From: Planctomycetota bacterium
GTDB taxonomy: Bacteria; Planctomycetota; Phycisphaerae; Sedimentisphaerales; Anaerohalosphaeraceae
Reading direction: 5' to 3'
NCBI GenBank assembly: GCA_029552545.1
Contig: JAKPDO010000006.1
Location: forward strand, 62,001 to 126,000
DNA: 64,000 bases
Shown piece by piece: positions 36,384-44,242 of the stretch (position 1 is the stretch's first letter; every line of letters begins with the position of its first letter). The notes beneath the pieces were generated by a model, which saw only the letters and a program-made list of their open reading frames with translations, had not been told where the DNA came from and did not search any database. The position numbers and the translations under genes are program-made.

Positions 36384-36462
36384 CCGTCGGCTGTGTGGGC
36401 CGGCGGCAAGGAATAATTAACCCGGGATGCAGAAAGCCCGGCGGCGTACATGTGGGGCGCCG
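36384..36462 (+). promoter_or_regulatory. Three-hairpin leader upstream of rpsA
   Basis: The 132-base gap holds three successive hairpins: CCGTCGGC/GCCGGCGG (36384-36391 with 36399-36406), CCGGG/CCCGG (36422-36426 with 36437-36441) and CGGCG/CGCCG (36442-36446 with 36458-36462). No U-tract follows any of them, so they are not obvious terminators. S1 genes are autoregulated through structured leaders in enterobacteria; a similar role here is inference. Confidence 0.35.
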
Positions 36463-36502
36463 TCGGTGCGGATGAACAGACTCCACAAGAGACGGATTTT
36501 TT

Positions 36503-38296
36503 ATGGTGGACAGAAACATTATCAGCAAGCTCGGTCTGACGGCCGAGGAACTCGAAAAACAAGTCAGTGAAATCTTTACGGATGAGCATGACAAGCTGCT
36601 CGGCGAGGTTCTGGATAAGAATGTGGAAGCCCTCGTGCCGGGCACGATTGTCAAAGGGCGGATTATCACCCAGCTGGGCAATGATGTGATTGTCGAGCTG
36701 GGCCTAAAGAGCGAAGGCATTGTGGATGCTTCGGAATTTGATGACCCCTCGGAGATTCAGCCGGGCAGGGAAATCGAGGTGCTTCTGGAAGAAGTGGATG
36801 CCGAAGGGTCGATTCTGCTGTCCAAGCGGAAGGCCGATCGGATTCGCGGCTGGGAGCATGTGATTACGCATCACAAAGAGGGCGATATTGTCAAGGGAAT
36901 CGTCAGCCGCCGCATCAAAGGCGGTCTGCTGGTGGATATCGGCGTGCCGGTCTTTCTGCCCGCCTCGCAAGTGGACATCCGCAAGCCCGGCGACATCAGC
37001 CGGTTTATCGGGCAGGAAATTGAGTGCAAGATTCTCAAGATTGATACGGAAAACCACAATATTGTTGTGTCCCGCCGCAAGATTATTGAAGAGAATCGGC
37101 AGGCCAACAAGGAAAAGCTGCTGGCGGAACTGGAAGTCGGCCAGCTCCGCAAGGGCGTGGTCAAGAACATCGCCGATTTCGGCGTCTTTATCGATTTGGG
37201 CGGTCTGGACGGCCTGCTGCATATTTCGGATATGAGCTGGGGACGCATCTCTCATCCGTCCGAAATGGTGCAGATGGATCAGGAAATCGAATGCGTGGTG
37301 ATCGGCATCGACCGGCAGGCCGAAAAGGTTTCGCTGGGACTGAAGCAGAAGACCCCCAGCCCGTGGGAAACGGTGGCTCAGCGGTATCCGGTCGGCAGCC
37401 GGGTGAAGGGCACGGTGGTCAATATTATGAATTACGGCGCCTTTGTGCGGCTGGAAGAAGGCGTTGAGGGCCTGATTCATATCAGCGAGATGAGCTGGAC
37501 CAAGCGGATTGCTCATCCGGCGGATATCCTGCAGGTCGGCCAGGAGGTCGAAGTGGCTGTGCTGGACATCAACAAGGACAAGCAGGAGATTTCTCTGGGC
37601 TTAAAGCAGCTGGAAACCAACCCGTGGTCGATTGCCGGCCAGAAGTATCCGGTCGGGACGATTGTGACGACGAAGGTGACCAGTTTGACCAACTACGGGG
37701 CCTTTGTGGAAATCGAGCCGGGCATTGACGGGCTGATTCATATTTCCGACCTGAGCTGGACGAAAAAGTACAACCACCCCGGCGAGTGCCTCCAGAAGGG
37801 CCAGGAAGTCAAGTGTGTGGTGCTCGAAATGGATGAAGAGAAGCATCGCATCTCGCTGGGCGTCAAGCAGCTGACGGAAGACCCGTGGGTTCGGGCGATT
37901 CCGGAAAAGTATATTCCGGGACAGATTGTCCGCGGTGTGGTGACCAAACTGACCAACTTCGGCGTGTTTGTCGAGCTGGAGCCGGATTTGGAGGGCCTGC
38001 TTCATATTTCCGAGCTGTCCGACGAGAAGGTCGAGTCTCCGCAGGATGTCGTCAAGATCGGCGATGTGCTGGAGGTGAAGATTCTTCGGGTGGATACGGA
38101 AGCCCGCAAGATCGGCCTTTCGCTGCGTCGGGTTCGCTGGGCGGCGGAAGACCAGGCGGCTTCTGCCGGCGGCGAAGAGAAGAAATCCGCTCCAGAGAGT
38201 AAACCGGAAACCCCGGCTCGTCGGGGCGGCCTGGACGGCACGCTGATGCCGGGACCGATAAAAATTTCACCGGAAAACAAACAGGAAAACGCCTGA
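36503..38296 (+). CDS. rpsA: 30S ribosomal protein S1
   Basis: A 597-residue RNA-binding protein with six S1/OB repeats at roughly 48-115, 130-200, 215-285, 300-372, 387-459 and 474-546. The central repeats carry the conserved NYGAFV/DFGVFI and GLIHISDMSW/GLLHISEL motifs. It helps mRNA bind the 30S subunit. The C-terminal 45 residues are charged and low in complexity. A strong terminator follows at 38324. Confidence 0.96.
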   Translation: MVDRNIISKLGLTAEELEKQVSEIFTDEHDKLLGEVLDKNVEALVPGTIVKGRIITQLGNDVIVELGLKSEGIVDASEFDDPSEIQPGREIEVLLEEVDAEGSILLSKRKADRIRGWEHVITHHKEGDIVKGIVSRRIKGGLLVDIGVPVFLPASQVDIRKPGDISRFIGQEIECKILKIDTENHNIVVSRRKIIEENRQANKEKLLAELEVGQLRKGVVKNIADFGVFIDLGGLDGLLHISDMSWGRISHPSEMVQMDQEIECVVIGIDRQAEKVSLGLKQKTPSPWETVAQRYPVGSRVKGTVVNIMNYGAFVRLEEGVEGLIHISEMSWTKRIAHPADILQVGQEVEVAVLDINKDKQEISLGLKQLETNPWSIAGQKYPVGTIVTTKVTSLTNYGAFVEIEPGIDGLIHISDLSWTKKYNHPGECLQKGQEVKCVVLEMDEEKHRISLGVKQLTEDPWVRAIPEKYIPGQIVRGVVTKLTNFGVFVELEPDLEGLLHISELSDEKVESPQDVVKIGDVLEVKILRVDTEARKIGLSLRRVRWAAEDQAASAGGEEKKSAPESKPETPARRGGLDGTLMPGPIKISPENKQENA

Positions 38297-38323
38297 TTAA
38301 GCAGCCCATTTTTGCAGGACTTC

Positions 38324-38359
38324 AAACGCCGCGTTCCTATAAGGACGCGGCGTTTTTTT
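38324..38359 (+). terminator. Intrinsic terminator after rpsA
   Basis: AAACGCCGCGT (38324-38334) pairs perfectly with ACGCGGCGTTT (38345-38355); a run of seven T ends at 38359. It separates rpsA from the sigma-factor leader. Confidence 0.93.
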
Positions 38360-38378
38360 GTTTTTTCGATTTCACAGG

Positions 38379-38516
38379 GGCTGAAAGAAGAGATTAAGGA
38401 GAGGGGGGTTTTCAGCCGATAACCCATCAGAATGTTGTGTCTGTCCTGACACAAACGTCCGAAAACAACAGCGTTTTTGGTGTGCTGCAAAACCGTCCGT
38501 TCCCGATGGGTTCGGC
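38379..38516 (+). promoter_or_regulatory. Structured RNA leader of the sigma-factor gene (candidate cis-regulatory RNA)
   Basis: P1 is a 12-bp stem: GCCGA (38415-38419) with TCGGC (38512-38516), then ACCCATC (38422-38428) with GATGGGT (38505-38511), with a two-base bulge at 38420-38421. It encloses P2, TTGTGTC (38435-38441) with GACACAA (38448-38454), and P3, CCGAAAAC (38459-38466) with GTTTTTGG (38473-38480, one G-U pair). Upstream, GGCTGAAA (38379-38386) can pair with TTTCAGCC (38410-38417), which shares bases 38415-38417 with P1, so two folds may compete. The ribosome-binding AGGAG lies just after P1. Confidence 0.55.
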
Positions 38517-38537
38517 CAAAACAGGAGAAAAACCGAA

Positions 38538-39347
38538 ATGGCTTTTGATATTACCATTAAAGACTATCTGAAGGAAATTGATGAGGCCCCGCTGCTCAGC
38601 TGGGAGGAGGAAAAGTCGCTGGCCAAGGCAATTATTGAAAACAATGACCCCGAAGCCCGCGACCGGCTGGTTCGTTCCAACCTTCGGCTGGTGGTCAATA
38701 TTGCCAAGCGGTTTTCCGGACGCGGAATGACGCTGGGGGACCTGATTGAGGAGGGCAATCTGGGGTTATTGCGGGCGGTGGATACCTTTGACCCGGAGCA
38801 TAAGGTGCGGTTCAGCACCTATGCGGCCTGGTGGATTAAGCAGGCCATCAAGCGGGCGATTCTGAACAACGCCCAGCCGATTCATATTCCTACCTATATG
38901 GTGGAATTGATTAATCAGTGGCGCCAGACCTATGCGGAGATGGAGCTGAAGCTGGGCCGCACCGTCAGTCTGGAAGAAATGGCCGGGGCGATGAAGGTAC
39001 CGATTCGCAAGGCCAAAGCCATTCAGGATATTGTCTCGGTGGTGGAGGCCGGCTTTCAATATGACAATCCGGAGGGCAATGCGGGGCTCGAGGAGGCCAT
39101 CGAAGATGATAAGGTATCACTGCCGGATGATGAAATCGGCGGCGAGGAAGAACTTTGTCAGGCCCTTGAACTGCTGGAAGAGATTGACCCGCGGGAGGCC
39201 GAGGTGCTTCGTCTGCGGTTTGGATTGAATGGGCAGGAGCCGCTGACCCTCAAGCAAATCGGCGAAAAGCTCGGGCTGACGCGCGAGCGGGTTCGGCAGA
39301 TTCAGCGAAGCGGTCTGGCAAAGCTGAACGAACTGATGACCCGTTAA
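38538..39347 (+). CDS. RNA polymerase sigma-70 family factor (RpoD/SigA-like, short form)
   Basis: A 269-residue sigma factor with regions 1.2 (DYLKEIDEAPLLSWEEE), 2 (LRLVVNIAKRFSGRGM, DLIEEGNLGLLRAVDTFD, FSTYAAWWIKQAIKRAI), 3 and 4 (REAEVLRLRFGL, GLTRERVRQIQRSGLAKL). It lacks region 1.1, so it is either the main vegetative factor of a short-sigma lineage or a group 2 paralogue. AGGAG lies 11 bases before ATG 38538. The long structured leader suggests regulated expression. It is monocistronic, with terminators on both sides (38324 and 39369). Confidence 0.93.
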   Translation: MAFDITIKDYLKEIDEAPLLSWEEEKSLAKAIIENNDPEARDRLVRSNLRLVVNIAKRFSGRGMTLGDLIEEGNLGLLRAVDTFDPEHKVRFSTYAAWWIKQAIKRAILNNAQPIHIPTYMVELINQWRQTYAEMELKLGRTVSLEEMAGAMKVPIRKAKAIQDIVSVVEAGFQYDNPEGNAGLEEAIEDDKVSLPDDEIGGEEELCQALELLEEIDPREAEVLRLRFGLNGQEPLTLKQIGEKLGLTRERVRQIQRSGLAKLNELMTR

Positions 39348-39368
39348 AAAACCGGAGGGAACAGACAC

Positions 39369-39398
39369 AAGCGGACCATTCACAGGTCCGCTTTTTTT
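39369..39398 (+). terminator. Intrinsic terminator after the sigma-factor gene
   Basis: AAGCGGACC (39369-39377) pairs with GGTCCGCTT (39385-39393) over a 7-base loop, followed by a T tract to 39398. Confidence 0.92.
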
Positions 39399-39443
39399 AT
39401 GTACATCCGCCGCCCAAAAAAGTATTTTTTTGGAGGAGTTTTT

Positions 39444-39452
39444 TGCTATAAT
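39444..39452 (+). promoter_or_regulatory. Extended -10 promoter of apt-aroB-proS
   Basis: TGC-TATAAT is a textbook extended -10 at 39444-39452. The -35 region is only a T-run, as expected for extended -10 promoters. It is about 45 bases before apt. Confidence 0.6.
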
Positions 39453-39497
39453 CCCCGTTTCTGAAACACGACAAGATCTGTTCAGGAAGGAATTGAT

Positions 39498-40010
39498 TTG
39501 GATTTGAGAGACTATATTCGAAGCATTCCTGATTTCCCGAAGCCGGGGATTCTGTTTCGGGATATTACGCCGCTTCTGGCGAATGCGGAGGCATTTGAGC
39601 AGGCAATAAAGGAGATGTCGAGTCCGTATATAGACAAAGCGATTGACTGTGTAGCGGCTGTGGAGGCCAGGGGATTTATTTTCGGTTCGGCCGTTGCGGC
39701 GGTTTTGAAAGCGGGCTTTATTCCGATGCGCAAAAAAGGCAAACTGCCGTATCAGACCGCCTCGGTCTGTTATGGTCTGGAATATGGTCAGGACTCGATA
39801 GAGGTTCATTGCGATGCCTTTCGTCCGGGCCAGCGGGTTCTTCTGGTGGATGATGTGCTGGCGACGGGCGGAACGATGGCGGCGGCCTGCGAACTGGTGA
39901 AGAAACTGGGCGGCCAAATCTGCGGTTTTTCCTTTCTGATTGAGCTGACCGGGTTAGAGGGACGCAAGAAACTCGGTTCCTATCCCATTCATCGGCTGAT
40001 TGCCTATTAG
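39498..40010 (+). CDS. apt: Adenine phosphoribosyltransferase
   Basis: A 170-residue purine salvage enzyme (adenine + PRPP to AMP). N-terminal DLRDYIRSIPDFPKPGILFRDITPLL and the PRPP-binding VLLVDDVLATGGT are diagnostic. The start is a TTG at 39498 with AGGAAGGA at correct spacing; no ATG or GTG fits the family N-terminus. aroB starts 8 bases after its stop. Confidence 0.95.
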   Translation: MDLRDYIRSIPDFPKPGILFRDITPLLANAEAFEQAIKEMSSPYIDKAIDCVAAVEARGFIFGSAVAAVLKAGFIPMRKKGKLPYQTASVCYGLEYGQDSIEVHCDAFRPGQRVLLVDDVLATGGTMAAACELVKKLGGQICGFSFLIELTGLEGRKKLGSYPIHRLIAY

Positions 40011-40018
40011 CAAAAACA

Positions 40019-41149
40019 ATGGACTGCCCTCTGAAAGACAATCTGAAGACGTTCACGGTGTCAACGCCTGCTCTGCCGGAAGGAGGGTATCCGGTTGTTA
40101 TCGGCAGCGGCTTTTTGGGCAGATTGCGGGCGGCTCTTAAGGAGCAGTTTGCCGGTCGGATGGGGTTTGTGATTACGGACCGTTCTCTTGTGCAGGCCGG
40201 TCATCTGGACCGCTTTCTGGGCGGCAGCCAAATGGGGGTGTATGTGATTGACCCGCCGGGGGAAGTGTCCAAAACGATGGAGACGCTCACTTCCATTTTG
40301 GAGGCGATGGAAAGCTGCTTTTTGGGACGGGATACCCTGGTGATTGCACTGGGGGGCGGAACAGTCGGAGATATTGCCGGTTTTGCGGCGGCTGTTTTCA
40401 AACGCGGTGTGCCCGTTGTGCATATCCCGACGACGACCATCAGCCAGGCTGATTCGAGCATCGGCGGCAAAACCGGCGTGGACAGCACCCGAAGCAAAAA
40501 CGCCTTTGGAGTGTTCTGGCATCCGGCGGCCGTGTATATGGATACGGAGACGCTTCAGACCCTCGATGAGGTGCAGTATCGGGCCGGACTGGCCGAGTCG
40601 ATCAAGCATGCCGCCATCGCCGATGCCGGCTTTTTTGCGTGGCTGGAGAAGAATGCCGACCTGCTGCTCAAACGAGACCCTGCGGTGCTGGAGCATCTGG
40701 CCTGTCAGAACTGCCGAATCAAGGCCTCGGTGGTAATGGAGGACCCGCTGGAGAAAAACCGACGGCGTGTGCTTAATTACGGCCATACCATCGGACATGC
40801 CCTCGAGGCCCTCAGCGGGTATTCGCTCCTGCATGGGCAGGCGGTTGCGATTGGTATGATTGCGGCAGGCCGGATTGAAAAAGAGATGGGGCTGGTTGGC
40901 GATGACCGGCTGGAGCGGATCGAGGCCCTGCTGACCAAACTGGGGCTTGCGACCCGCGCAGCAGGGACGTATCCGCCGCAGAAAATTCTGGAGCTGCTGA
41001 AGCTGGATAAAAAATCCGTCGGTCGGCGGCCGCGATTTGTGCTGCTGGAAAAACTGGGTTCGGTGCTGTGCCGAGACGGACAATGGGCTTTGGAAGTGCC
41101 CGAGGAAATCGTCGAAAAGGTTTTGGTCCGCCTGGCGGACACGGTGTAA
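40019..41149 (+). CDS. aroB: 3-dehydroquinate synthase
   Basis: A 376-residue enzyme of the shikimate pathway (DAHP to dehydroquinate). NAD-binding LGGGTVGDIAGFAA, PTTTISQADSSIGGKTG and metal ligands in GLAESIKHA, NYGHTIGHALE and LLHGQAVAIGM are all present. Length is normal. It lies between apt and proS in a tight row. Confidence 0.96.
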   Translation: MDCPLKDNLKTFTVSTPALPEGGYPVVIGSGFLGRLRAALKEQFAGRMGFVITDRSLVQAGHLDRFLGGSQMGVYVIDPPGEVSKTMETLTSILEAMESCFLGRDTLVIALGGGTVGDIAGFAAAVFKRGVPVVHIPTTTISQADSSIGGKTGVDSTRSKNAFGVFWHPAAVYMDTETLQTLDEVQYRAGLAESIKHAAIADAGFFAWLEKNADLLLKRDPAVLEHLACQNCRIKASVVMEDPLEKNRRRVLNYGHTIGHALEALSGYSLLHGQAVAIGMIAAGRIEKEMGLVGDDRLERIEALLTKLGLATRAAGTYPPQKILELLKLDKKSVGRRPRFVLLEKLGSVLCRDGQWALEVPEEIVEKVLVRLADTV

Positions 41150-41167
41150 AGATTTCAGGAGATTTTC

Positions 41168-42910
41168 ATGCGCTACAGTCAGACGTTCATCCCCACGGTC
41201 AAGGAAGTACCCGCGGAAGCGGAGATTATTTCGCATCAGCTGATGATTCGCGCCGGTCTGATGCGCAAGCTGGCCAGCGGCACCTATATTTATCTGCCCG
41301 CCGGTCAGCGGATTCTGCTGAAGGTGATGAATATTGTCCGGGAGGAGATGAACCGCGCCGGCGCGCAGGAGTGCACGGTGCCGGTTGTGCAGCCGATGGA
41401 GCTGTGGCAGAAGACCGGCCGGGATATTGATTACGGCGAGACGCTGGGCAAGTTTCGCGACCGGCACGGACGAATGAATGTCCTTTCGCCGACGGCGGAG
41501 GAAGGATTTACGTATCTGGCCTCGCAGGAGATTCAGTCGTACAAGCAGCTGCCGCTGAATCTGTATCAAATCAATACGAAATATCGGGATGAGTTTCGGC
41601 CCCGCTTCGGCGTGCTTCGTTCGCGTGAATTTCTGATGAAGGATGCCTACAGTTTTCACGCTACAGAGGACTGCCTGCACAAAACCTATATGGATATGTA
41701 CAATGCCTACAAACGGGTGTTTGCCCGCTGCGGGCTGGAGTTTGTAATTGTGGAGGCCGAGACGGGCGAGATGGGCGGCACCGGTTCGCATCAGTTTACG
41801 GTTCCCTGTGAAAACGGCGAGGATGTGATTGTCTATACGGAGGACGGGCAGCGTGCGTGGAATATCGAAAAGGCGCCGGTGGACCCGCTGCCCAAACAGC
41901 CGCCGGTGCGGGCGGATGCGCCGGCCGAAGTGCATACGCCGAATGTCGGCAGCATTGAAGCGGTTTGTGCGTTTCTGAAGGCCCGGCCGCAGGATTTGAT
42001 TAAGACGCTGATTTACAAGACGGACGAGGAGGTTTTTGCGGTTCTGGTTCGCGGCGACCACGAAGTCAATCCGGAGAAGGTCAATCAGTTCTTTGTCGGG
42101 CATCATATTGAGCTGGCGGATGAGGAGACGATTCGAAAGGTCACCGGGGCGGCCGTCGGCTTTGCCGGTCCGGTCGGGCTGGCCGGACGCGTCGGCAAAA
42201 TCCTGATTGACCATGCGGTGGCGGCGATGGCCGTCGGCATCACCGGGGCCAACAAGACGGATTATCATCTGAAGAATGTTGTGCCGGGCCGGGATTTTCC
42301 GCTCGAAGGCGCCGGGATTCAGGTTTGTGATGTCCGCAATGCCGTTGCGGGCGACACCTGGGGCGGGAAAAAACTGCTGTTTAAGCGGGGCATTGAAGTC
42401 GGACAGGTTTTCAAGCTCGGCACCAAATACAGCGTCAAACTGGAGGCGTTCTTCTTGGATGAAGAGGGCCGCCGCAAGCCCTGTCTGATGGGCTGCTACG
42501 GCATCGGCATCAACCGCATCGTTGCCTCTGCGATTGAGCAGTCGCACGATGAGTGGGGGATTATCTGGCCGATGACGATTGCTCCCTGGCAGGTGATTGT
42601 GACGCCTGCGGCACCGGATGCGGATGTGATGGAGGCGGCGGAGCGGATTTACCGCGAGCTTCTGGACAAAGGCGTAGAGGTCCTGCTGGATGACCGGGAC
42701 CTGCGGGCGGGCGTGAAGTTCAAGGATGCCGACCTGCTGGGCATTCCGATTCGCATCACGCTGGGCAAGAATTCGCTGGCCGAGGGCAAGGCCGAAGTGA
42801 AACTGCGCAGCGAAAAGGACAAACAGATGGTGGAGATTTCCCGGGCTGCCGACTTCGCCGCCGACCTGGTTCGGCAGATGCTGAACAGACTGAATGCGGT
42901 TTTGGTATAG
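41168..42910 (+). CDS. proS: Prolyl-tRNA synthetase, bacterial type
   Basis: A 580-residue class II synthetase. Motif 2 region LYQINTKYRDEFRPRFGVLRSREFLMKDAYSF and motif 3 CYGIGINRI are clear. The bacterial-type editing insertion (YbaK-like) lies at about 225-385 (KTLIYKTDEEVFAVLVRGDH, GFAGPVGL). The C-terminal anticodon-binding domain ends normally. AGGAGA precedes ATG 41168. Third gene of apt-aroB-proS. Confidence 0.96.
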   Translation: MRYSQTFIPTVKEVPAEAEIISHQLMIRAGLMRKLASGTYIYLPAGQRILLKVMNIVREEMNRAGAQECTVPVVQPMELWQKTGRDIDYGETLGKFRDRHGRMNVLSPTAEEGFTYLASQEIQSYKQLPLNLYQINTKYRDEFRPRFGVLRSREFLMKDAYSFHATEDCLHKTYMDMYNAYKRVFARCGLEFVIVEAETGEMGGTGSHQFTVPCENGEDVIVYTEDGQRAWNIEKAPVDPLPKQPPVRADAPAEVHTPNVGSIEAVCAFLKARPQDLIKTLIYKTDEEVFAVLVRGDHEVNPEKVNQFFVGHHIELADEETIRKVTGAAVGFAGPVGLAGRVGKILIDHAVAAMAVGITGANKTDYHLKNVVPGRDFPLEGAGIQVCDVRNAVAGDTWGGKKLLFKRGIEVGQVFKLGTKYSVKLEAFFLDEEGRRKPCLMGCYGIGINRIVASAIEQSHDEWGIIWPMTIAPWQVIVTPAAPDADVMEAAERIYRELLDKGVEVLLDDRDLRAGVKFKDADLLGIPIRITLGKNSLAEGKAEVKLRSEKDKQMVEISRAADFAADLVRQMLNRLNAVLV

Positions 42911-42954
42911 AAGTGTGTGGGGCAGGATTCGCTTTTTCCAAATGGCGGGTCTGC

Positions 42955-42983
42955 TTGACCCTCTTTTGAGGAATTGGTATAAT
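42955..42983 (+). promoter_or_regulatory. Strong sigma-70-type promoter of the mntA-hepT pair
   Basis: TTGACC (42955-42960), 17-base spacer, TATAAT (42978-42983): nearly consensus and the best promoter match in the window. Transcription would start near 42990, about 23 bases before the GTG start of mntA. Confidence 0.8.
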
Positions 42984-43012
42984 CAGGAAAGAAACGAGAG
43001 GGTATTCAGGTT

Positions 43013-43321
43013 GTGATTGAACAGATCAAACAGCATCGCCGGGCACTGGAGGCACTTTGCAGGAAATATCGAGTAGCCCGACTGGAACTGTTCGGCTCGG
43101 CCGCTTCAGGCCGGTTTAATCCTCAAACAAGCGATTTGGATTTTTTGGTTGAGTTTTTGCCGCTCCGGGAGGGAGAGTATGCCGAGTTTTATTTCGGTCT
43201 TCTGTTCGATTTGGAGCAGTTGTTCGGAAGGCCGGTGGACCTGCTTATGCCCACAGCCGTAAAGAACAGATATTTTCTGGATATGGTGAATCGACAGCGA
43301 GAGCCGCTCTATGCAGATTGA
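43013..43321 (+). CDS. mntA: MntA-type nucleotidyltransferase antitoxin
   Basis: A 102-residue minimal nucleotidyltransferase. The motif FGSAASG at 27-33 with DLD at 41-43 and the third acidic residue D76 (RPVDLL) form the active site. In type VII systems MntA AMPylates and so neutralises the HEPN toxin. The start is GTG 43013. It overlaps hepT by 11 bases, the usual arrangement, though here antitoxin precedes toxin. Confidence 0.9.
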   Translation: MIEQIKQHRRALEALCRKYRVARLELFGSAASGRFNPQTSDLDFLVEFLPLREGEYAEFYFGLLFDLEQLFGRPVDLLMPTAVKNRYFLDMVNRQREPLYAD

Positions 43322-43646
43322 AAAACGGTCTTTATTGGAGGATATTCTCCGGGCGGCGGAGTCCATTGAGCGGTACACGCGCGGCAAAATACTTGAACAT
43401 TATCTTGAAGATGATCAGCTTCAGGCCTCCGTGGAGCGAAAGTTCGAGATCATCGGGGAGGCGATGAGTCGGCTGCATAAACTCGATGCACAAATCACAG
43501 AGCAAATAGAAGATTCCCGAAAAATTATCGCCTTTCGAAATATTCTGATTCACGGCTACAGTGCGGTTGACAATCGAGTTGTCTGGGATATTGTCAAATA
43601 CCATATTCCTCGACTTTTAAAACAAGTCCGGAGTCTGCTCGATTAA
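43311..43646 (+). CDS. hepT: HepT-type HEPN toxin (DUF86)
   Basis: A 111-residue all-helical protein with the RNase motif RNILIHGY (R76 and H81, RX4H), the tyrosine in it being the known AMPylation target region of the family. RKFEIIGEAMSRL is the second conserved helix. It is translated by overlap with mntA. Expected to cut RNA, probably tRNA, when not neutralised. Confidence 0.92.
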   Translation: MQIEKRSLLEDILRAAESIERYTRGKILEHYLEDDQLQASVERKFEIIGEAMSRLHKLDAQITEQIEDSRKIIAFRNILIHGYSAVDNRVVWDIVKYHIPRLLKQVRSLLD

Positions 43647-43662
43647 GGCGGATATCTTGCTT

Positions 43663-44217
43663 ATGGGAGAGGTTGTATCACCCCAGCCGGTGAAACTGAT
43701 TTGCGGGATTCTTGCGTCGGATTTGCGCTGTCTTCAGGCGGCTCAGGAAGCCCTGCAGCGGCAGTACGGGCGGGCGGACTGCATCAGTGAGGTCTGGCCC
43801 TTTACCCAGACGGATTACTACCGGGAGCAGACCGGACCGTCGATTCTCCGCAATTTTCTGGCTTTTGAGCAATTGATCGAGCCGGGTCGTCTGGCGGAAA
43901 TCAAACACCAGACCAATGAGCTGGAAAAAAAACTGGCGGAGGAATTAAAAACCCCCTGGCCGCGTCCGGTGAACCTGGACCCGGGGTATCTGGAGCCGGC
44001 CAAACTGGTTTTGGCTTCGACCAAGAATTTTTCCCATCGGATTTACATCGGGCAGAATATGTATGCTGAAGTGACCCTGATGTTTCACAAGGGCGCCTGG
44101 CGTAGTTTTGAGTTCACCTTTCCGGATTTTCGCGGACCGCAGTACCACGGTTTTTTAAGCGAAGTCCGCGAACGACTCATCCGCCAGCGGCGGGAATTGC
44201 ACGAAGGAAAACAATAG
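43663..44217 (+). CDS. DUF4416 family protein
   Basis: A 184-residue protein with PVKLICGILASD, WPFTQTDYYREQTG, FEQLIEPGRLAEIKHQTNELE, NLDPGYLEPAKLVLASTKNFSHRIYIG and TFPDFRGPQY, which match DUF4416. Function is unknown. ATG 43663 is used; TTG 43657 is possible with AAGGCGG upstream. It follows hepT by 16 bases and may be co-transcribed, though its family is not a toxin-antitoxin component. Confidence 0.88.
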   Translation: MGEVVSPQPVKLICGILASDLRCLQAAQEALQRQYGRADCISEVWPFTQTDYYREQTGPSILRNFLAFEQLIEPGRLAEIKHQTNELEKKLAEELKTPWPRPVNLDPGYLEPAKLVLASTKNFSHRIYIGQNMYAEVTLMFHKGAWRSFEFTFPDFRGPQYHGFLSEVRERLIRQRRELHEGKQ

Positions 44218-44242
44218 AGAGTCCCGACAGCCGTGCCGGCGG

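Noticed and set aside
36371-36502. Rho-independent terminator between ispH and rpsA
   Set aside because: Hairpins are present but none has a following T-run.
38432-38449. Five-codon upstream frame (MLCLS) inside the sigma leader
   Set aside because: No ribosome-binding site, and it lies within the P2 stem; not supported as a leader peptide.
40061-42547. 828-codon open frame on the minus strand opposite aroB and proS
   Set aside because: Antisense shadow of two clear housekeeping genes; its protein is arginine/histidine/glutamine-rich with no domain.
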